Below, in pieces: positions 11,611 to 22,642 of a DNA stretch of 64,000 nt; position 1 is the stretch's first letter, and each line of letters starts with the position of its first letter. The notes beneath the pieces were generated by a model. That model had not been told where the DNA came from. It did not search any database and saw only the letters and a list, made by a program, of their open reading frames with translations. The DNA comes from Diplodia intermedia (taxonomy: Eukaryota; Ascomycota; Dothideomycetes; Botryosphaeriales; Botryosphaeriaceae): the NCBI GenBank assembly GCA_021495925.1, contig JAKEKT010000020.1, forward strand, positions 248,001 to 312,000. The letters are read 5' to 3'. The translations under genes were made by a program, and so were the position numbers.

Positions 11611-12860
11611 TTACACCAGCAGGTCACCAAGAGCGTCCGCATAGTACGCCGGCTTCACCCCCGTTCCATCGCCTTCACCCAAGAAATCGTCCTTCTTGCT
11701 AACGCCGGTCAGCACGGCGAGGGTGCCGCCCAGCTTTCCCTCGATGCCGAACTGGATATCGGTGTTCAGGCGATCGCCCACCATGCACGTCCTGCTACGC
11801 TCGAAGTGGAACTTGCCTACCACGGCGTCCAACATTGCCTGGCTAGGCTTTCCCAGCGACAGCGGATGTGTGCCGGTCGCAGTGACCAGCGGCGCGCTGA
11901 CCGAACCGGCGCCAGGGAACAACGTTTTCGCGTTGGGCAGCGTAGAGTCGATGTTGGTGGCCAGGAACTTGGCGCCCCTCCTCAAATACGCAAAAGCGAG
12001 CGAATATTTCAAGTAGTTGACGTGGAAGTCAAGTCCTGCCAACACCACGCCGACCTCGGGATCAAGCGCAGAGCCGTCTGCAATCGCCTCGAAGTCGGCC
12101 TGCTGGACATCGCGGCGCAGGTTCGGGTCCGTGCCGCCGATGAAGGGTACGTTCTCGGCCCGCAGTTCCTGCTCGATGCCGGACTCGCCGAGAACGAAGA
12201 CTTTGTTCTTGCCCGCCGGCAGCTTGAGAATGCGCGAGATGTAGACCGAGGCGCTGTAGGCCGAGCCGAAGACTTCCTCCTAAAGAACGCAGGAGAGTCA
12301 GCACGACCGCTGAATCAGGTGCGCTTCCGCAGCTCAACAGGGAGGAATTCGTACCACTTTAGCGGGAATGCCGAGCTTGTCGAATTTCTGCTTATAGTCT
12401 GCGCGGCTCTTGGTGCTGTTGTTGGTGACGAAGACGAGTTGCTTGCCTGGGACGTGAATGAGCCTCTGGGTGTCTCACCAAGCGCCATCACAGATGAAGC
12501 ACTCACCCTTGCTCCTCAGCATCTCCAGGGTTTCCGGGACATGGTCGAACAGGTGATCGCCAGACCATAGTACGCCTATCCTTCATATACCATCAGCTCA
12601 ATATCCGCACTTTTGCCCCTTCTTCGCCGGCTCGAATCGTGTTGGGATACGGCCGGCGGGTGCCTGCAAATATGCGCGAGAGATAGGGCGGGTGCGGAAT
12701 GCGGCGGAAGCATACCATCGCAGTCAAACAAAAAAGTCTACGAACATGTTAGTCCTGGAAACACAACGTGGGGCAAGTGCGATGTCGGACTCACGTCGAA
12801 CTTGCTGAGGAACTCCTCGATGGCGGCCTTGTCGCCTGTCAGGTGCTTGGGCTCTGCCAT
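11611..12860 (-). CDS. PHO13: HAD-family 4-nitrophenylphosphatase / phosphoglycolate phosphatase (PHO13 type)
   Basis: Five exons (12860-12795, 12737-12716, 12575-12507, 12446-12355, 12279-11611) give 305 residues, the usual size for PHO13. The second exon is only 22 nt and carries the HAD nucleophile motif: FDCDGVLW with Asp27 as nucleophile and Asp29 as general acid. Motif II is FVTNNSTKSR, the loop lysine is in GKPSQ, and motif IV is MVGDRLNTDI. The enzyme family dephosphorylates toxic glycolytic side products such as 2-phospholactate and 4-phosphoerythronate, as well as p-nitrophenyl phosphate, in the cytosol. All splice sites are GT-AG and all phases close. The start ATG at 12860 begins MAEPKHLTGDKAAIEEF, the usual N-terminus. 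It lies 296 bases upstream (in transcription order) of PRI2 and is independently transcribed. Confidence 0.95.
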
Positions 12861-13146
12861 CTTGGAATCGCACGAGAGTAGGCAGCGGAAAGTGGATGAA
12901 TGAGGACGAGGCCGAGAAGGTGACTGGAATGGTGGGGCTGACCTGAGATCTGATCTGACGTTTCGCCGGGACAGCGCCGGAGATATCGGACTTTTCTAGA
13001 TGACGGTACGTACAGCTGCTACAGAACACGAACACTGGGAGATGAGCGTGGAATTTGCTATACAAGGGTTAAGCACCCCTACGTTGTTACATACGCCTTA
13101 TGTACATCTTTTTTTCTTTGGCTTGAAACCTACAGAGACAGGCATT

Positions 13147-14706
13147 TCAGGTCTTGACACGACGCCACAGACCTACAAACCCGCCAACGCCCATCGTCAA
13201 ACCAGTCTGAGGCCTACAGACATACACCCAGCCATCGTCACCGGTCTGCAACCGTTCATCCTGCTCAGCTTCAGTACTTTCCAGAGCCTTTGCCTCCTCT
13301 ACCGCCTGCTCTGCCAGACTTGCTTCTTTCTCGTCGCTCTCGGCAGTGCCCTCACTGACATCCACTTCCTTGTTTTCGTCATTCGAACTCGTGTCGTTTG
13401 CCGTTTTCCTCGCCATTGCCCTGGGCTGCGTCGCTCTAATATCCCACTTCCGAACGGTATCGCTTCCCTTGAGTTCAACAACTGTCTCAAGTGCGAATGG
13501 CAGCCGCAGTTCCTTGACTATCCTCACCAAATCCACGATTTGCGTGACGCTTGGGTTAAAGACAGCTAGAGCGCCGTCCATGTGGAGGGCTTTGGATACA
13601 AGCTCCATATGATCCGTTGCTGAGGGGAGATCCAAGAATACGTAGGACAGGAACGGTTCTGGCTCTTTGGTAGCATCTCCCTTTGTCTGCGCCGTGAAGC
13701 GTGCCTTGATCCAAGACGAGACATCCCCGACATGAAAGTCGACGTTATTGGCATACATGCCACGGCGGAACCGGCTGACAATCTTCTCCGCGTGCTTCAA
13801 GTGCCCCGACTTGATGTCCAGAGTGTGAACCACAGCCCTTCTCTGCCTCTTCCAAGACTCAAGCGTGTGCTCCGCCATGTGGTCGACGGTCGTCGACTCA
13901 TACGTCACTTCCTCGGCAGGGTGATCAGGGTCTACGACTGGTGTGTGTTCCACCCGAAGAGACTCGGGCAACGGGGGGTTGGCGGCATGAATTGCGCGAG
14001 CGAGATGTAACGTGAGACCGCCATGGCCGGTTCCGGCCTCCAAGATCTCCAATGGCGGTGAAAAGGCAGCACCCAGCTCAGCAGGACTCACATGGATGTC
14101 AAACAAATTCACAATGAATGAGGCATCATTGGGGTAGATCTAGAAGACAACAGCATTAGCATGTCCCAAGAGTTCGATTGCGTGACTGTAAACAAACAGG
14201 AGTGACGATCCGCGGAGTCATGCGCACGTACTCATCCAGCGTTGGCTCCTGGATGCGGTACTCGGTCTTGGTGGTCCGGACAGTGTCGCGGACGCGCTTG
14301 CCGATGATATCGCTATGGGGAATCCTGCCACGGTGGTTTTCGATGACGCCGTCGGGCTTGAGTGGCTTGGTCAGGACGCCCGGGTTGCGGGGGCGACTTG
14401 TGTCCCGCAGCAGGACGACGTCGCCCTCTAGCGGGGCGGATCAGCGCGGAGCGACAGAACGCAGGGCTGGCGAAGCTTACCAGCGAAGACCTTGGGGCGG
14501 GCCTGCGTTCCCAGAGAACGGCGGCATGGGCGGCCAAGCGCCGGGGCGAGCAGCGCCTGGGAACGGCGGGCGAGCAGGTGCATGGGGACAGCGGACGGTG
14601 TTTTCCAGCGGCTGTGTGCGATCTGCGCGAGAATCTGGGGTAGCGGCGCGGGTGTGAAGTTGCGGCGGCCGCAGTGCGCGCTATTCTGCGCCTGGCAGAC
14701 CGGCAT
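13147..14706 (-). CDS. tRNA (adenine-58-N1)-methyltransferase, TRM61-like, probably mitochondrial
   Basis: Three exons (14706-14481, 14427-14198, 14139-13147) give 482 residues. The fold is class I SAM-dependent methyltransferase of the GCD14/TRM61 family: an N-terminal barrel-like segment (GDVVLLRD, PHSDIIGKRV, the EPTLDEYV and IYPNDASFIV signatures), the SAM-binding loop LEAGTGHGG at about residues 186-194, and FHVGDVSSW and VFLDLPS downstream. The N-terminus is Arg/Ala/Leu-rich without acids, which suggests import into mitochondria, as in human TRMT61B; the better presequence begins at a second ATG at 14583, so the true start may be either. A Glu/Asp/Lys-rich insert of about 60 residues lies before the C-terminal YVCRPQTGLT. 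The second intron uses a GTTTGT donor. It is divergent from the DCR2-like gene. A cytosolic GCD14 paralogue is expected elsewhere in the genome. Confidence 0.88.
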
Positions 14707-14960
14707 CGACTTCGGCGGGGCTAGAGCTGAACGGCCACGATTCAGACGCAAGCTCCGACTCTCCACGCTGCGCTTCTAGCCCTTCCCCCAGCACACCACT
14801 CCTTGAGCAGCTGCGCGCGAACGATGGCTTGCCCGGAGCACATCGCCCATCGAGCCGTCTGCTGAAACACCACCTGCACTCTCGCCCCCTCGCCCACTAC
14901 CGCACGCTTCCCCCGACCCAGCTTCGCCGCCTCAGGGAGCTCACGAGATCCGTAGCCAGG
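14707..14960. promoter_or_regulatory. Bidirectional promoter of the methyltransferase and DCR2-like genes
   Basis: Only 254 bases separate the two divergent start codons, or 377 if the methyltransferase begins at 14583. The interval must hold both 5' UTRs and the promoters. No TATA box is evident; the interval is GC-rich with pyrimidine stretches. Confidence 0.6.
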
Positions 14961-16701
14961 ATGACCCGCCGAATCGTACCTCGCCCACCCTAAGCTAATC
15001 AAACCCAAAGCTAAATTGCTACAGGTCCGCACCGGCATCCAGCTGGGCTTGCTCTTCACCACCATCGTGCTGATCCTCGTCTTCTTCGACAACCACTTCC
15101 GCGTCCTGCCACAGAGCATCCACAACCACCTGCCCGTCCACCATCCCGGCCTGATCATCACCGACATCCACGTCCAGACCTGCTCCTCGCTCAATCCGCT
15201 GTCGAGCTGCAAGCTTGATCCCGACAAATGGCACCGTATCGAGAAGGACCTATACCTCGGCACCGGCTGGTTCAACAAGGCCTTCGTACACGTCAAGCGC
15301 AAGCGTGAGGAGGAGCTGAACCAGGATGACCGCGTCGTGCTTGACGTGCGAGTCGGTCGCCTCGACCCTTCAATGGGCGAGAAAGGCCAGGAAACGGCCA
15401 AGTGGGAGTCGCGTCCTGCTGGCGTTTGGCTGCTGCGCTCGAGCAAGCGCCACGACAGCGACTCCGATAAGGTCATCACAGCCATCGACATCCTGTTCGG
15501 CGCTGACGCCGTCGAGCCTCGCCCGGGATGGGAGGTCCGCGACACGCCCATGCTACTGGACACGTCTGGAGAGGCGCAAGAGGCGCGCATCAGCGTCCGC
15601 CGTGGAGTGCCCCACAAGACAGACAAGCCGGTGCCCAGGATCAAAAAGGATGGCAAGTTCAAGATCTTACAGGTCTCGGATCTCCACCTGAGTACCGGCT
15701 TGGGCGCCTGCAGAGATCCAGAGCCGAAGGACCACAACGGAGGTCAGTGCGATGCCGACAGCCGTACTCTGGATTTCGTTGGCAAGATTCTGGACGAGGA
15801 GAAGCCGGATATGGTTGTTCTATCTGGCGATCAAGTCAACGGAGATACCGCGCCGGACGCACAATCCGTAAGTTTTCCCCCGTTTCGACAAAAGACTAGC
15901 AATGATAACCGCCCAGTGCAGGCAATTTTTAAGTTCGCAGAGCTATTTATCAAGCGCAAGATCCCGTACGCTGCCATCTTTGGCAACCACGATGACGAGG
16001 GCTCCCTTTCTCGCGCTGCGCAAATGTCTCTACTCACGACTCTTCCTTATTCGTTGTCTGAGCCTGGACCGAACACGATCGAAGGCGTGGGCAATTACTA
16101 TGTCGAAATCATGGCGCCGGGCAATTCGCAGCACTCGGCAATGACACTATACTTCCTCGACACGCACGCCTACTCGCCCGATGAAGCCAAATTCCGTGGC
16201 TACGATTGGCTCAAACCGAACCAGATAAGTTGGTTCAAGGACACGGCTCATTCCCTCAAGGACTCGCATAAGCAATACACTCATATTCACTTGGACATGG
16301 CCTTCATCCACATCCCACTGCCTGAATATGCGCTCAGAGAAAACAGCATCGTAGGCACTTGGAAAGAGGGTGTCACGGCTCCGGGCTTCAACAGCCATTT
16401 CTACGACGCCCTTGTTGAGAACCATGTCCTGGCCGTGTCATGTGGCCACGACCACGTCAACGACTACTGCGCCCTGGGAAAGGTGGCAGAAGACCCCAAG
16501 CTCTGGATGTGCTACGCCGGTGGCAGTGGCTTCGGCGGCTATGGCGGCTACGACGGCTACCACCGGAGAGTACGCGTGTTCGACATCGACATGAACAAGG
16601 CACGCATCACTACGTGGAAGAGAGTAGAATACGGCGACACGAAAGCGAAACTGGACGAACAGATCATCGTCGAGGGCGGCCAGGTCTTTGCGAGCACATG
16701 A
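14961..16701 (+). CDS. DCR2: Calcineurin-like metallophosphatase, DCR2 type
   Basis: Three exons (14961-14975, 15025-15867, 15922-16701) give 545 residues. The first exon encodes only MTRRI and is followed by a 49-nt intron; the second intron is 54 nt. An N-terminal membrane anchor (GIQLGLLFTTIVLILVFF, residues 8-25) precedes a lumenal domain with all metallophosphoesterase motifs: VSDLHLS near 222, SGDQVNGD near 270, FGNHDD near 307, HIPLPEY near 422 and SCGHDHVND near 460. Yeast Dcr2 is a type II membrane phosphatase that acts at Start of the cell cycle and dephosphorylates Ire1 in the unfolded protein response; the same role is inferred here. Skipping the first mini-exon would lose the ATG, so I am fairly confident of it because the family begins with a short basic MTRR-type sequence. 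Confidence 0.93.
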
Positions 16702-18538
16702 AAGGGAGAGAGGAAACAAGATTTTCTGCATCCCTACTTCTATTGATTTTGGACACAGCACAATACCCTAACCGGAACAACGCGTATTCTTGAGATACCC
16801 GCGTTGTCCATTTCTCCCTTCTCCTCTTCGATTCTCCTCACTTGGAACACTGAAGGACCGAGGCTAAGAATAAATGCCTATTATCCGGATGGCTGGAGTG
16901 CGTGCATAAAAAGCTGTTGGTTGACCAAGCGTGTTGCCTTACTCTCCACTTCTTTCTTTTTTCTTTCCATTCGAATGCTTCGTCTGATGAAATTCTTCGC
17001 GAGATGAATAGTTTTTTTTTTTGTGTACAACGGGCGAGAAACAAAGGAGTATGGAAAATGGAAATGGAACTAGGTGGCCGAAGGATATTGTTCTTTCTTA
17101 CTATCCAACAAATGGTGTTCGACAGCGAGGAGTTCTAAGGCGTTGCCTTTCTCACCTTGACCGCGCGCGGTTTCCTTGCCGATGATGTGCGCGATCCGGT
17201 GGGAGATGAGGGCACGGGACGCAGGGGACTGGTCGGATGGCAGTATTGGTTGCGCGTTCGTATATCACGTTGTTCATTCGAGTGTTTCGTTTTGATGCGC
17301 GCATGCATTTGTGGTTGATGGATGAACATCTAGTACCCGATTCATCTGCTGATGAACAATCATATCCTGGTTTGGCGGACCAGAGTTGAGCGAAAGGGGA
17401 AGGCACATCTGTCTCAGGTGTTAACTTGGCATTGTGAGACAGGGCTTACGCGGCCTGCCACGCGTCACAGGAAGTGGAAACATAAGAAAATAGTACGTGA
17501 GTTCTCTCTACTCCGCACTGAAGTTATTTTTGCTATAATGTGTAGTGAAACCTCTCGTAAGTGTGGATACTGCAGGCTAAGTCCCACCGAGGTAGGGGGA
17601 AGTTCTTCGTATGCAGGGAGATGAAGAAACCATAATAGTGCGAAATCACATCTTCGATATGCCTAGTGTCTTGCTGCCGCCTTCCTTTGTAATGGTTCTG
17701 GGCGCTTATCCGACACTTTTCGGCATGGGCGTAGAGACATTGTTTTGTTCGGGGAAGGAACGCCACCGTCAACCTAATCAGTTGAGCAGGGTGAGCTCAA
17801 GATGAAAGCCGGCCGAGTATAGAAGTGGCATAAGGCCATGCACCCGTGCTGCCCCCAACGTATCTTGTTGAAGTGTTGTGCTGACAGGTCAGGCGGCCAC
17901 TACATTCATTGACAGAATATAATTGTCCGGTCCCACCACCCGCGCTACGGCGATGTTGCCTACGGGCGATACGAGCTCTTGGCTGAAGCGACACGTCTTC
18001 CGGAACACAGCCTACCCCCGGCTGGTGGCATCGCCAACTCCTCCCAGCCGCTAATGCGGGAGTCTCTGCAGCAGGAACAGAAATGGTGCATTGGATTGAT
18101 CTTCGGCACCATGTCACAGCGTCATGCGAGTGAGTAGTCCACAGATGATTTCGGTTGAGAGTCAGTCCGACATGTGGGGTAACGGCTGGCAAGATTCGGT
18201 GAGAGTGAAGTAATGTGAAGGTCTAGGTAACGCCACATTGGCAAGGCACATTTTGAATCATGTAGGATCCGCATCCCCACACCATTTCCGGTCGCGATAG
18301 CATCTAATGTGCAGCACGATTGTGTTTTTGAAGAATGAAGTCAGCTTGCCAAGAGAGACGGCGAACTCGGGTTAAGCTTTTCGCTCACCGCCACGGACCG
18401 TCACACGAGCGAGCAAGCTGAGAGTGCAGCCACATGCGGCGCAGCAAGGATGCTTGGCGCAAGGCATACTGCTGGCTTACTAGATAAAAGCTCAGCCTGA
18501 GCTCACCATGACCCCGACTCCTCACCACGTCCTCCACA
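16702..18538. other. Intergenic, no gene seen
   Basis: Contains the DCR2-like 3' UTR and the promoter of the next gene. T-rich tracts occur at 16940-17030. The open frames are short, overlap in several phases and lack domains or splice signals. Confidence 0.5.
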
Positions 18539-19883
18539 ATGCCTCCTTTCCAGCTCTTTGCCAAAGCCTTCGACCCGGGACTGCCGGCCGCCGCATTTTC
18601 CATGCAATGGCAGAACCCGGGCGATGTTTTTTCGGTGCTGCTTCTGCTGGGCGGTGACGTCATTAGCCGCGCGCTTGCCCAGCTCGCCGGCACCAAATCG
18701 CTCCTCGCCCCGGTTGCTTTCTCGTTTGGTACGTGCCCCGGCCTAGCCAACTTTATTTCCACTCTTGCTCATCTTCACCACCCAACCAGGCTGGGTTGCC
18801 TTCTCCGTGACCGCTCTCCTCTCGGCCGTTGGCGAGAACAAGTTGATGCCAGCGCCCGACACCTCATGCCTCGTCATTAACGGCCGCAGCGGATATGCCC
18901 GCAACAACTGCTCCTGGCTGATCGCCCGTCTGGTGCGCGACTATGAGCACTGGATGCCTCCCCAAACACGGCTCCATTTGCAGTCCATGCTGGACCAGCG
19001 CTGGGAAGAAAACAAAGAGACCGCCGCCCGCAAGCACATGGCCAAGCAGCAGCAGCCGAAGTCCTATCTGCCATGCGCGCCCATGCTTCCGTTCGACGCC
19101 ACCAGCATCGCGCGCCCGACCCAGGCCTCACTCTGCGTCACCGTCTTCGCCGCCGGCGCCCGCCACCCCGCGCCGCCCGCGCGCGACGCCGTGTACCTCA
19201 GCGGCTTCGCGACGCAGCTCGTGCAGCTCGGCGTGGCGGCCGTCCCGTACGCCGTCTTCGACGACTGGGGCGTGCTGGTGGTGACGGGCGCCGGCATCGC
19301 GCTGGCCATGGCGACGGGCGCGCTGCCGCAGTGGCGCCGCGAGAAGTGGGCGTGCCGCCGCGACAGCGACAAGGCGGTGGTGCTCACGCGCGGCAACGGC
19401 GCCCAGCACGCGCTCGTCGTGCTGGGCGAGGGCCGCGGCCTGGACCTCGAGGACCTCGCCGCCGGGCCCGCCAACCTGGACCTGTCGGCTAGCCGCCCGA
19501 CCGTGGCCGCCGTCATGGCGCTGAGCGCGCTGTGGATCGCGCTGCTGGTCACGGCCGCAGGCCTCAGGGCCCACACGTGGTTCCTCGTCGCGGTGGGCGG
19601 CATTGGCATGCTGCAGAACATTTACGTGGCGGGCGCGAGGCGGAGGCCGGACGCGGCGGGCGTGCCGTTGGAGTTTAGGGAGGTCGTGGACGAGACCAAG
19701 GTGTTTGACACGTTGTTGGAAGTCGAGAGGAAGTATCCGCGGCTGGGTAAGAGCATGCTGGATACATTCTTCCCGGGTGGCCATTTGACGAACGAGGAGA
19801 GGGCAAGGTGGGCGGAGGTGGAAGCAAAGGGTGAGGACGCAGAGGATGGCGCCTGGGGTGCTGATCATCAGGTTTATACGTAG
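18539..19883 (+). CDS. Unnamed fungal multi-pass membrane protein (intact paralogue)
   Basis: Two exons (18539-18728, 18790-19883) join at SFG/W to give 427 residues. Hydrophobic segments: VFSVLLLLGGDVISRAL, WVAFSVTALLSAVG, a double helix within LVQLGVAAVPYAVFDDWGV and GAGIALAMATGAL, then VMALSALWIALLVTAAGL and FLVAVGGIGMLQNIYVAG. Characteristic family strings are MQWQNPGDV, APVAFSFGWVAF, PQWRREKWACRR and GLDLEDLAAG, then a cytosolic tail with the EVERKYPRLGKSMLDTFFPG pattern. I have seen this conserved pattern only as hypothetical proteins in filamentous ascomycetes and give no function. A broken copy lies at 43469-44598 on the other strand. The second exon is very GC-rich at third positions (19080-19520), so long false frames appear on both strands there. 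Confidence 0.85.
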
Positions 19884-20119
19884 GCAATTCTGATGCTTTA
19901 GGTGAACGGACGCCCAAGCGTGCATAGACGTGATGACTCAACAGAATGGCGTGGAACCCGGCGGGCTCTGCGTCGGTGTCGCGGGACGGGGCGCGCCGAC
20001 CAGGCCTGGCCTTCACTCGCTTGGCGTAGGTACTTAAACCCTCCTCACTCTACGTAGCCTCTACACCCTCCCTTCTTTTCCATCCTCACTCCTTGCTTCC
20101 GCTCACCGAGCTACCAACC

Positions 20120-21772
20120 ATGAAGTTTCCACTGACGCTCTTGCTTGTGGCCGTCATGGTCCTGGCACACTGCGTTCAGCTCGCTGCGGCTACGACTAAT
20201 GAACCTGCAGCTGTGACTACTGGACCTGAAGCTGTGACTACTGGACCTGCGGCTGCAACCACTGCAGCTCCGACTATAACTATCGCTGATGATCCGACTG
20301 GACGGCCGCGTCGACCTAGGCCTAAGCAATCACCCAAATGGACACCGGACGATATGACCAACTTCCATTACGAATTGAAAGATCTCGACAGGCAGATCCG
20401 CGCGAGGTGCAAGGAGGCGAACTACCAGGGCGAAGGCCCGATCCTGCAGAGTCTTCCTCTCCTGCTGGGCACACCCAATTTCGATGCCGCCCTCGAAATG
20501 GAGCTTAAAAACATCGAAGACGGAATGGACACCGAGGCCTACGCCATCATCAGCAACACGGGCGATACCACGCTCGAGGTCCTGCAACCTGGAGCAGTTC
20601 TGGAGAGCGAGCAGAGTTTCATCTCCCAGATGAGGATGATCAAGAACGATAACGAGCGTGAGCATAGCAATCCACTCTTGCGACCTTGGCTAACTAATGC
20701 GATGCCGCAGTCTGTAACTTGACACTTCCCTGGACCAGACTGGACTCTTTCACAGGCGAGTACTACACGGAAAAGGACTGGCTTACTCTTGCGCCTGGCC
20801 AAACGCATACAGCGAGGTTTGATGCTGCAACGATTGTCAGTAGACCCTTGGCTTGTTGCCGGATGAGCATATGCTACTGATGTACTTTCCAGTTCGACCT
20901 TTCCAAGGGCGGCGACTTCTCATTCATGATCGACACAACTATGATCGCCAAGTATCTCGGAAAGTATCTGATCTCACTGCACGTCACCAGCTCCACGCTG
21001 GAGCTGAAGGACGTTGACGGCGTCAGGGCCGCCCGGGCTATGAATGCGGCTCAGGCCATGAACGTCGGACAGTCGGACGCCAACTTTATGAAACGCTTGG
21101 GCATCCAGAAAAACCCCGACTGTGGGAGATTGCGGACGGCGAAGCTGAACGGAGCGCTTGCCTGGGCGGCGAGGATGGCCGCAGATGGCGCCATCATCGC
21201 TCTGGGTATTGAGGGGTACCAAGTGTACAACGACAAGTAAGGCGTTTGTTCCCCTTTGGTGGAATGGCTACTAACACGGCCAGGTTCGCCCAATTCTTCC
21301 ATGCCTACGAGAACGAGGCCCGATGCTACGTTGCAGCCAGGCTCATGGATGTTGCGAAGGAACTGAGAATCCACGGACGATACGCGCAGTCGTGGGTTCA
21401 ATGCGACGACCTGTATCAACGATGCAACACCGGCCACTTCTACACGTACAGGCACCCCGACACTCCCAATATCATCCAGATCTGCGATAGGATGTACAGA
21501 CTCAAGCACTACGAGAAAGAGTGCTTCCAGGAGAGCTGGTCGAGCGCCTTGCTCCATCAGGCCCTGCAACTTCCACTTGCGGGAACCGCAGCATGCCAGC
21601 AAATCGTCAACGGCTTCCCCGAGGCCACCATCCTGACTTGGAACGAGGCGAAGAGAAACGCCGACACCTATGTCTGGTTCGCGCAGTGTACGTCTTTGGC
21701 CACCCCCTCCTGATGTTGCTGTCCGTCGCTAACGCCGTTGCAGCCGCTCATCTTGCCTGTCCACAATTCTGA
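20120..21772 (+). CDS. Secreted deuterolysin-like (M35) protein lacking the catalytic site
   Basis: Five exons (20120-20657, 20711-20835, 20893-21236, 21284-21687, 21744-21772) give 479 residues. A signal peptide (MKFPLTLLLVAVMVLAHC) is followed by a Thr/Ala-rich repeat region, a prodomain-like part (AYAIISNTGDTTLEVLQPG, TLAPGQTHTARFD) and a domain colinear with fungal deuterolysins: the DCGRLRTAKLNGAL start, FAQFFHAYENEAR, RLMDVAKEL, WVQCDDLYQRC, IIQICDRMYRL, ADTYVWFAQ and a final Cys-containing tail. Active M35 enzymes have HExxH plus a GTxxD aspartate. Here the aligned stretch is LLHQALQ at residues 426-431, with GTAA about five residues later, so the catalytic Glu, the second zinc His and the Asp are all absent. 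The disulfide cysteines are kept. All four introns are GT-AG and the frame is intact, so this looks like a maintained pseudo-enzyme rather than a dead gene. Confidence 0.85.
20189..20272 (+). repeat. 21-bp tandem repeats in the Thr/Ala-rich linker
   Basis: Four 21-nt units begin at 20189, 20210, 20231 and 20252; the middle two are nearly identical. They encode seven-residue units of the form AVTTGPE in the M35-like protein and keep the reading frame. Confidence 0.8.
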
Positions 21773-22153
21773 GCTTTCACCCGTCGTATTTCAGCGCTTT
21801 CCTTGGCCGTTGAGAAGCCGGAGCATTGCGACGCTGGAAAATTGAGAAGTTGGAAGATTGAGAAGGTGGGACAATGAGAAGCTAAAACATTGGGACCGCG
21901 GATATGGATAGAATGGCCATACCGCAAGGCCAAAGTAGGTCAGAGCAATGATATATAATATTGTTCAAAATGGTCGTCTTGTCTTCATGCTTGAGCTGTG
22001 TGGGTGAGAGGAAGGGACCATTTACCTGGCCACCCACCCCTTCCTGTTTCGGAGTCCCCCCTCTCTTTTCTTCTTTTCGAAACAACCCCGCCTCTCTTTT
22101 CCTCGAAGCAACCCCGTCTCTTGTCCTCATAGCAACTCCATCAAGTCGCAACC
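21773..22153. other. Short spacer with imperfect repeats
   Basis: Between the two M35-related genes. About 21815-21895 consists of imperfect units built around TTGAGAAG. A pyrimidine-rich tract (22060-22130) precedes the next ATG and looks like a fungal core promoter. Confidence 0.5.
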
Positions 22154-22642
22154 ATGAAGTTCTTGCTTGCCGTGTTTGCAGCTGCCCAGGCTTCGACAAG
22201 CGGGCACCTTCCCAAAGTCGATGTGGAGATCACCAGCACGGGCAACACGGCTATACGCGCCTCAACCACAAACACCGGAGAGTACGACTTGTCCATCAAG
22301 GAGCTAAACAGTCTATTCGACAGCCGCAACGTCCGTAAGATCGACGTCAACGCCACCGCCGGTAAGTAACGATGTCACAGCCATGTATCTGCGCTGTGAT
22401 CATCCGTACTGAATCGGTGGAGATTGTGCCTGACTCCAGCTTGCTGTTTTGTTGTTGAAAAGGTAAGCGGCACTGGGAGCGAACGAGTCGGCTTCAAATT
22501 GTCAAGGGGGGTTCACTGGACGAATACGATGCACTGTCGGCATCTTATCGCAAGTCTTTACTTTGGGCGGAGCATTGTTCTATTTAACTCATTGATAATC
22601 AAGCAGCATGAAATTCTAGGGCGTATTGGTCCGAGTACGTAG
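22154..22642 (+). pseudogene. Deuterolysin (M35) prodomain fragment, truncated
   Basis: The ATG at 22154 opens MKFLLAVFAAAQAS, a signal peptide, then VDVEITSTGNTAIRASTTN and NTGEYDLSIKELN, which is the typical start of a fungal deuterolysin prodomain. A GTAAGT donor follows at 22363. Beyond a possible acceptor, one frame gives VEKVSGTGSERVGFKLSRG and then runs into sequence that no longer resembles the family and stops at 22642. No catalytic domain (HExxH) is found in the next 2 kb. It is therefore a 5' remnant of an M35 gene, next to a gene that keeps the fold but not the active site. The exact 3' limit is arbitrary. Confidence 0.6.

Noticed and set aside
19128..19925. 265-codon minus-strand frame with Arg/His-rich translation
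   Set aside because: Antisense shadow of the GC-rich second exon of the membrane protein.
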